The notes under the pieces were generated by a model. It saw nothing but the letters and a program-made list of their open reading frames with translations, searched no databases and had not been told where the DNA came from. 9,852 bases of DNA from the NCBI GenBank assembly GCA_947623705.1, contig CANQHT010000045.1, forward strand, positions 1 through 9,852, given 5' to 3'. Every line of letters begins with the position of its first letter. Position 1 is the stretch's first letter. This stretch comes from an uncultured Bacilli bacterium (GTDB lineage Bacteria > Bacillota_I > Bacilli_A > RF39 > UBA660). Shown in pieces: positions 7,609-9,852 of the stretch. The translations under genes were made by a program, and so were the position numbers.

Positions 7609-8050
7609 AGAAGTAACGATTATAAGTAATAATATTAATAAAAATATTTTAAAAAATTATCCAGATTATTTTGTCGTTGAGGGAACTAATTATAATTTAG
7701 AAGAACTACTAACTAAAGATAAGGTTATCTTTTTTGAAAGTTTTACTAAGTTAAGCGAAATAGAAATCAAAGAAACTTTTAGAGCTTTAAGGGAAGCGAA
7801 TGTTAGCTATATAAATGTTACAAATAATATAGAAGAAGTATTATTTACACCATATTTAATTATCTATGATGTTAATAAAATTCTTATGGAAGGCCCAACT
7901 TTAGAAGTTTTAAAAGAAGAGAAACTAATTAAAAAGTTAGGTTTAAAATTACCATTTATTATTGAATTATCTTATCTTTTACAAAATTATGATTTAATTA
8001 AAGAAGTTTATACTAGTAAAGAAAGTTTAAAAGGTGCCTTATGGAATTAA
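7601..8050 (+). CDS. degenerate EcfA1-like protein (ECF-transporter pseudo-ATPase)
   Basis: 149 residues, about half the usual 280 of an energy-coupling factor ATPase. Residues 41-128 follow the EcfA1 C-terminal half in order. VIFFESFT (42-49) is a Walker B relic in which Asp is Phe45 and Glu46 is kept. TNN (74-76) stands for the 'THD' switch, with His replaced by Asn75. ILMEGP (94-99), KLGLKLPFIIELSYLL (112-127) and a final LKGALW mirror the family's 'EGPPEEIF..IGLDLPF...L' tail. Walker A and LSGGQ are absent; TIISNNINKNIL (6-17) may be what remains of the P-loop. It should not hydrolyse ATP. AAGGAAG (7589-7595) is the ribosome binding site; the start overlaps whiA by 8 nt and the end overlaps the next gene by 10 nt. 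Position before truA equals that of ecfA1. Uninterrupted frame and coupling suggest a retained protein rather than decaying DNA. The assignment rests on recalled family patterns, not a search. Confidence 0.65.
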   Translation: MNKEVTIISNNINKNILKNYPDYFVVEGTNYNLEELLTKDKVIFFESFTKLSEIEIKETFRALREANVSYINVTNNIEEVLFTPYLIIYDVNKILMEGPTLEVLKEEKLIKKLGLKLPFIIELSYLLQNYDLIKEVYTSKESLKGALWN

Positions 8051-8604
8051 AGAGTATATTAGATAAATATGGTTTGATCGGCGTTATTAGTACATTTAAA
8101 AGTACATTAAATATGGAAAGTACGGTTAGAGAATTAAATATTAATAATTTAAGTAAAGCTTTAAAGATGGTTGTTTTAACTGATGATGTCATAGATAAAA
8201 AATTAAGTGACTTAACAATGAGTGAATTATGGAAAGTGGAACTCGCAAGTAAACTCCAAAAAGAAATGATTATTGTTGGTAATATGTCCATATCGCTTAA
8301 TGCCAAAGAAATCGATTATATGCAAAAATTATTTTTGAAGTTAAATAATAATTATCATAAGAAGATTGTCGTTATTGATAATAGTATGGAAGTATTTATA
8401 AATTTTGTTAAAAAAGTATATGTTATTAAAAATAAAGAAATAGTTTATTATACCGAAGACTTTTTTGATAAGAGATTGTATGACTATACGAATATGCCTA
8501 AAATAGTTGAATTTATTAACTATGTTAATCAAGATGGTAAAGTATTAAATAATAATACCGATATTTATGAACTTATAAAAGATATTTACAGGAGTGCTTC
8601 TTAA
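8041..8604 (+). CDS. degenerate EcfA2-like protein (ECF-transporter pseudo-ATPase)
   Basis: 187 residues with the layout of an EcfA2 ATPase from the Q-loop onward. IGVISTFKSTLNMESTVREL (13-32) fits the 'VGVVFQ.P..QLF..TVE' segment without the Q. LKMVVLTDDVIDKKLSDL (41-58) fits the 'LVGL..ELL.RSPFEL' helical region. LTMSE (58-62) replaces LSGGQ. MIIVGNMSISLN (76-87) replaces the Walker B/D-loop 'VLVLDEPTAGLD', losing both acidic residues. IDNSME (112-117) replaces 'VTHNME', so the switch His is Asn. The N-terminal 80-90 residues with Walker A are missing. It should be unable to hydrolyse ATP. AAGGTG (8031-8036) lies just before ATG 8041. It overlaps the previous gene by 10 nt and truA by 1 nt. 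Order (A1-like, then A2-like, then truA) matches the ecfA1-ecfA2-ecfT-truA cluster with ecfT deleted. The alternative is a lineage-specific protein of other origin. Confidence 0.65.
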   Translation: MELKSILDKYGLIGVISTFKSTLNMESTVRELNINNLSKALKMVVLTDDVIDKKLSDLTMSELWKVELASKLQKEMIIVGNMSISLNAKEIDYMQKLFLKLNNNYHKKIVVIDNSMEVFINFVKKVYVIKNKEIVYYTEDFFDKRLYDYTNMPKIVEFINYVNQDGKVLNNNTDIYELIKDIYRSAS

Positions 8605-9314
8605 TGAAGTATATGCTTATTATTAGTTATGATGGTTCAAAGTTTTGCGGGTTTCAAAGACAAAATAATGTGCGAAATGTGCAAGGTTATTTAGAGAATG
8701 TTTTAAGTAAAATACTAGAGGAAGATATTGTTATTAAAGGGGCAGGAAGAACTGATGCGGGAGTCCATGCTTTATATCAAGTAGTACATTTTGAAACTAA
8801 TAAAGATGTCAAAGATTTAAAAAATAAAGCCAATAAAATTTTAGAAGATGTAAAGATAAAGAAAATAAAAAAAGTTGCTTCAGATTTTCATGCGAGACAT
8901 AGTGCTAAAAGTAAGACTTATCTTTATAAAATTGATTTAACTGGAAATAGAGATAAAAATTATTATGGCTATGTTAAAAATAATTTAGATATAAATAAGA
9001 TGCGAGAAGTAAGCAAATTATTTTTAGGAACGCATGATTTTCAAAATTTTGTTGCGGGTGATAGAGAAGATTATCAAACTACAATTACTAAAATAAAGAT
9101 TTATAAATTTAATAAAGTTTTATATTTAGAATTTACCGGTTATGCTTTTTATCGTTATATGGTGAGAAATTTAGTTGGTGCTTTAGTAGAGGTTGGTAAA
9201 AGTAAAGTAAATAAAGAAGATATTCAAGATATGATAGAATTAAAAACCACTAGAAGATTACCCACTTTTAGTCCCAATGGCTTATATTTAAAAAAGATTA
9301 AATATTCTGACTAA
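8604..9314 (+). CDS. truA: tRNA pseudouridine(38-40) synthase TruA
   Basis: Converts uridines 38-40 in the tRNA anticodon stem-loop to pseudouridine; cytoplasmic RNA modification enzyme acting without cofactors. The catalytic motif GRTDAGVHA contains the nucleophilic Asp at residue 51. Other TruA landmarks are the start 'YMLIISYDGSKFCGFQRQ', the region 'GTHDFQNFVAG' near 142, and 'FYRYMVRNLVGALVEVGK' near 182. At 236 residues it is near the usual length (about 245) and looks complete and functional. AGGAGTG (8590-8596) is seven bases before the ATG, whose A is the last base of the preceding stop codon (TAATG), so it is coupled to the EcfA2-like gene. It is the last gene of the yvcK-whiA-truA operon; the first box of a 23-bp repeat array overlaps its stop codon. 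Confidence 0.97.
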   Translation: MKYMLIISYDGSKFCGFQRQNNVRNVQGYLENVLSKILEEDIVIKGAGRTDAGVHALYQVVHFETNKDVKDLKNKANKILEDVKIKKIKKVASDFHARHSAKSKTYLYKIDLTGNRDKNYYGYVKNNLDINKMREVSKLFLGTHDFQNFVAGDREDYQTTITKIKIYKFNKVLYLEFTGYAFYRYMVRNLVGALVEVGKSKVNKEDIQDMIELKTTRRLPTFSPNGLYLKKIKYSD

Positions 9315-9368
9315 TTTAAAGTAAGAGTACTGACTTTTTTAAAGTGAACATATTGACTTTTTTAAAGT
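9308..9368 (+). repeat. three 15-bp boxes at exact 23-bp spacing after truA
   Basis: TGACTAATTTAAAGT (9308-9322) is followed by two identical TGACTTTTTTAAAGT boxes (9331-9345, 9354-9368), separated by 8-base spacers, giving an exact period of 23 bp. The core ACTTT-TTT-AAAGT is a small dyad. The first copy includes the truA stop codon and the others are intergenic. Regular spacing near two helical turns would place protein dimers on one face of the DNA. Function unknown. Confidence 0.75.
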
Positions 9369-9430
9369 TTTGCCAAACAAAGCCCGTAAATACGGCTATT
9401 TAGATAAAATAAATTATTGTAAAATGTTAA

Positions 9431-9450
9431 ATTTAGTAAAATTTAGTAAA
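9431..9450 (+). repeat. tandem 10-bp direct repeat
   Basis: ATTTAGTAAA occurs twice back to back (9431-9440, 9441-9450) and is flanked by similar partial copies (TGTTAA before, ATTTGG after). It lies just upstream of the terminator/promoter overlap for rplM and may act only as AT-rich upstream promoter DNA. Confidence 0.6.
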
Positions 9451-9454
9451 ATTT

Positions 9455-9496
9455 GGCCCAAAAAGTACGATTTTAATTGACAAAATGGGCCTTTTT
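9455..9496 (+). terminator. probable terminator of the truA operon, nested in the rplM promoter
   Basis: GGCCCA (9455-9460) and TGGGCC (9486-9491) are perfect, GC-rich arms in an AT-rich spacer, directly followed by T5 (9492-9496). The 25-base loop is long for an intrinsic terminator and lowers confidence. The loop contains the -35 of the rplM promoter and the right arm lies in the promoter spacer. Confidence 0.55.
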
Positions 9497-9505
9497 CCAT
9501 ATAAT
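9477..9505 (+). promoter_or_regulatory. consensus sigma-A promoter of rplM
   Basis: TTGACA (9477-9482) and TATAAT (9500-9505) are both perfect, with a 17-base spacer. Initiation near 9511-9512 gives a leader of about 73 bases before the rplM ATG at 9585. A perfect promoter suits a highly expressed ribosomal-protein operon. Confidence 0.9.
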
Positions 9506-9511
9506 TTAGTA

Positions 9512-9584
9512 TGGTACATTTTATTTATGAAGTTTATTAAGCCGTGGGAAAGTTTAATAGAGGACATAATGAAAGGAAATTGTT
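9512..9584 (+). promoter_or_regulatory. rplM 5' leader hairpin, probable L13 ribosomal-protein leader
   Basis: The leader folds into a ten-pair stem, TTTATTAAGC (9533-9542) with GTTTAATAGA (9552-9561), including two G-U pairs, around the loop CGTGGGAAA (9543-9551). The ribosome binding site AAAGGA (9572-9577) follows. Its position and single hairpin before rplM suit the Firmicute L13 leader, thought to bind L13 for autoregulation. I could not align it to the family model. Confidence 0.55.
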
Positions 9585-9852
9585 ATGAAATCATTTATGC
9601 AAAAAAAAGAAACAGTTGAAAGAAATTGGTATGTAATTGATGCAACTGGTAAACCATTAGGAAGAGTAGCTACTAAAGCCGCTCACGTATTAAGAGGAAA
9701 ACATAAACCTACTTATACTCCATATGTTGATTGTGGTGATTATGTAATCATTGTTAATGCTAGTAAAGTTGCTTTAACTGGTAATAAGTTATTAGACAAG
9801 AAATATTATAATCACTCAGGATATCCAGGAGGATTAAGAGAAAGAACTGCTA
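9585..9852 (+). CDS. rplM: 50S ribosomal protein L13 (5' part, cut by window end)
   Basis: Large-subunit ribosomal protein L13, an early assembly protein that binds 23S rRNA. The first 89 codons are present, about 60% of the usual 145. Clear family blocks are WYVIDATGKPLGRVATKAA (from residue 15), GKHKPTYTPYVDCGDYVII, and YYNHSGYPGGLRERTA at the edge. A short N-terminal extension (MKSFMQKKETVER) is typical for Firmicutes. AAAGGA (9572-9577) is seven bases before ATG 9585. The gene has its own strong promoter and leader, so it is transcribed separately from truA although the truA-rplM order is conserved. rpsI is expected next but lies outside the window. Confidence 0.97.
   Translation, partial: MKSFMQKKETVERNWYVIDATGKPLGRVATKAAHVLRGKHKPTYTPYVDCGDYVIIVNASKVALTGNKLLDKKYYNHSGYPGGLRERTA

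Noticed and set aside
8013..8306. 97-codon minus-strand open frame across the two EcfA-like genes
   Set aside because: Antisense shadow; the plus-strand frames have ribosome binding sites, overlaps and family resemblance.
8341..8532. 63-codon minus-strand open frame within the EcfA2-like gene
   Set aside because: Low-complexity Ile/Asn/Phe-rich product expected from AT-rich antisense DNA.
9353..9381. TTGACT in the 23-bp repeat as a -35 element
   Set aside because: No -10-like sequence lies 16-18 bases downstream.
9381..9397. Small inverted repeat AGCCCGTAAATACGGCT as a truA terminator
   Set aside because: Needs a bulged C, has a 2-base loop and no T-run after it; the hairpin at 9455-9496 is a better candidate.

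Overview
The window is very AT-rich chromosomal DNA from a low-GC Firmicute-type bacterium. The standard code is in use: Trp is TGG and no internal TGA was needed to read any gene. The conserved block yvcK-whiA-(two ECF-like genes)-truA-rplM is a Bacilli-type arrangement. The lean overlapping genes and the style of the surface proteins suggest an uncultivated gut lineage of Bacilli, Erysipelotrichales or Mollicutes-like type (RF39-like). That placement is inference; no rRNA is present.

Left region (1-5640). The window opens inside the first codons of a minus-strand XRE-type regulator. Two plus-strand paralogues follow. Both encode large exported GLUG-repeat proteins with the same signal peptide plus two-cysteine N-terminal module. 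The first (222-2620) is broken by a one-base frameshift at an A5 run (2237-2241). The second (2951-5638) is intact and carries an extra C-terminal LamG-like domain. Between them lie 330 non-coding bases holding two strong hairpins and two consecutive sigma-A-like promoters. The upstream promoter has a run of eight G in its -35/-10 spacer, in otherwise G-poor DNA, so it is a candidate phase-variable switch. A textbook terminator closes the second gene.

Middle region (5739-9314). yvcK, whiA, two small ORFs and truA are packed with successive overlaps of 17, 8, 10 and 1 nt, so they very likely form one translationally coupled operon. The two small ORFs (7601-8050 and 8041-8604) sit exactly where ecfA1 and ecfA2 precede truA in other Firmicutes. 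They keep recognisable C-terminal and core patterns of the ECF-transporter ATPases, but they have lost the Walker A motif, the LSGGQ signature, the Walker B aspartate and the switch histidine. ecfT is absent between them and truA. This looks like a pair of retained ECF pseudo-ATPases and is the most unusual thing in the window.

Right region (9315-9852). After truA comes a 23-bp-period array of three TGACTwwTTTAAAGT boxes, then a terminator whose right arm lies inside the spacer of a consensus rplM promoter. A short leader with a ten-pair hairpin (probable L13 leader) follows, then the first 89 codons of rplM, cut by the window edge.
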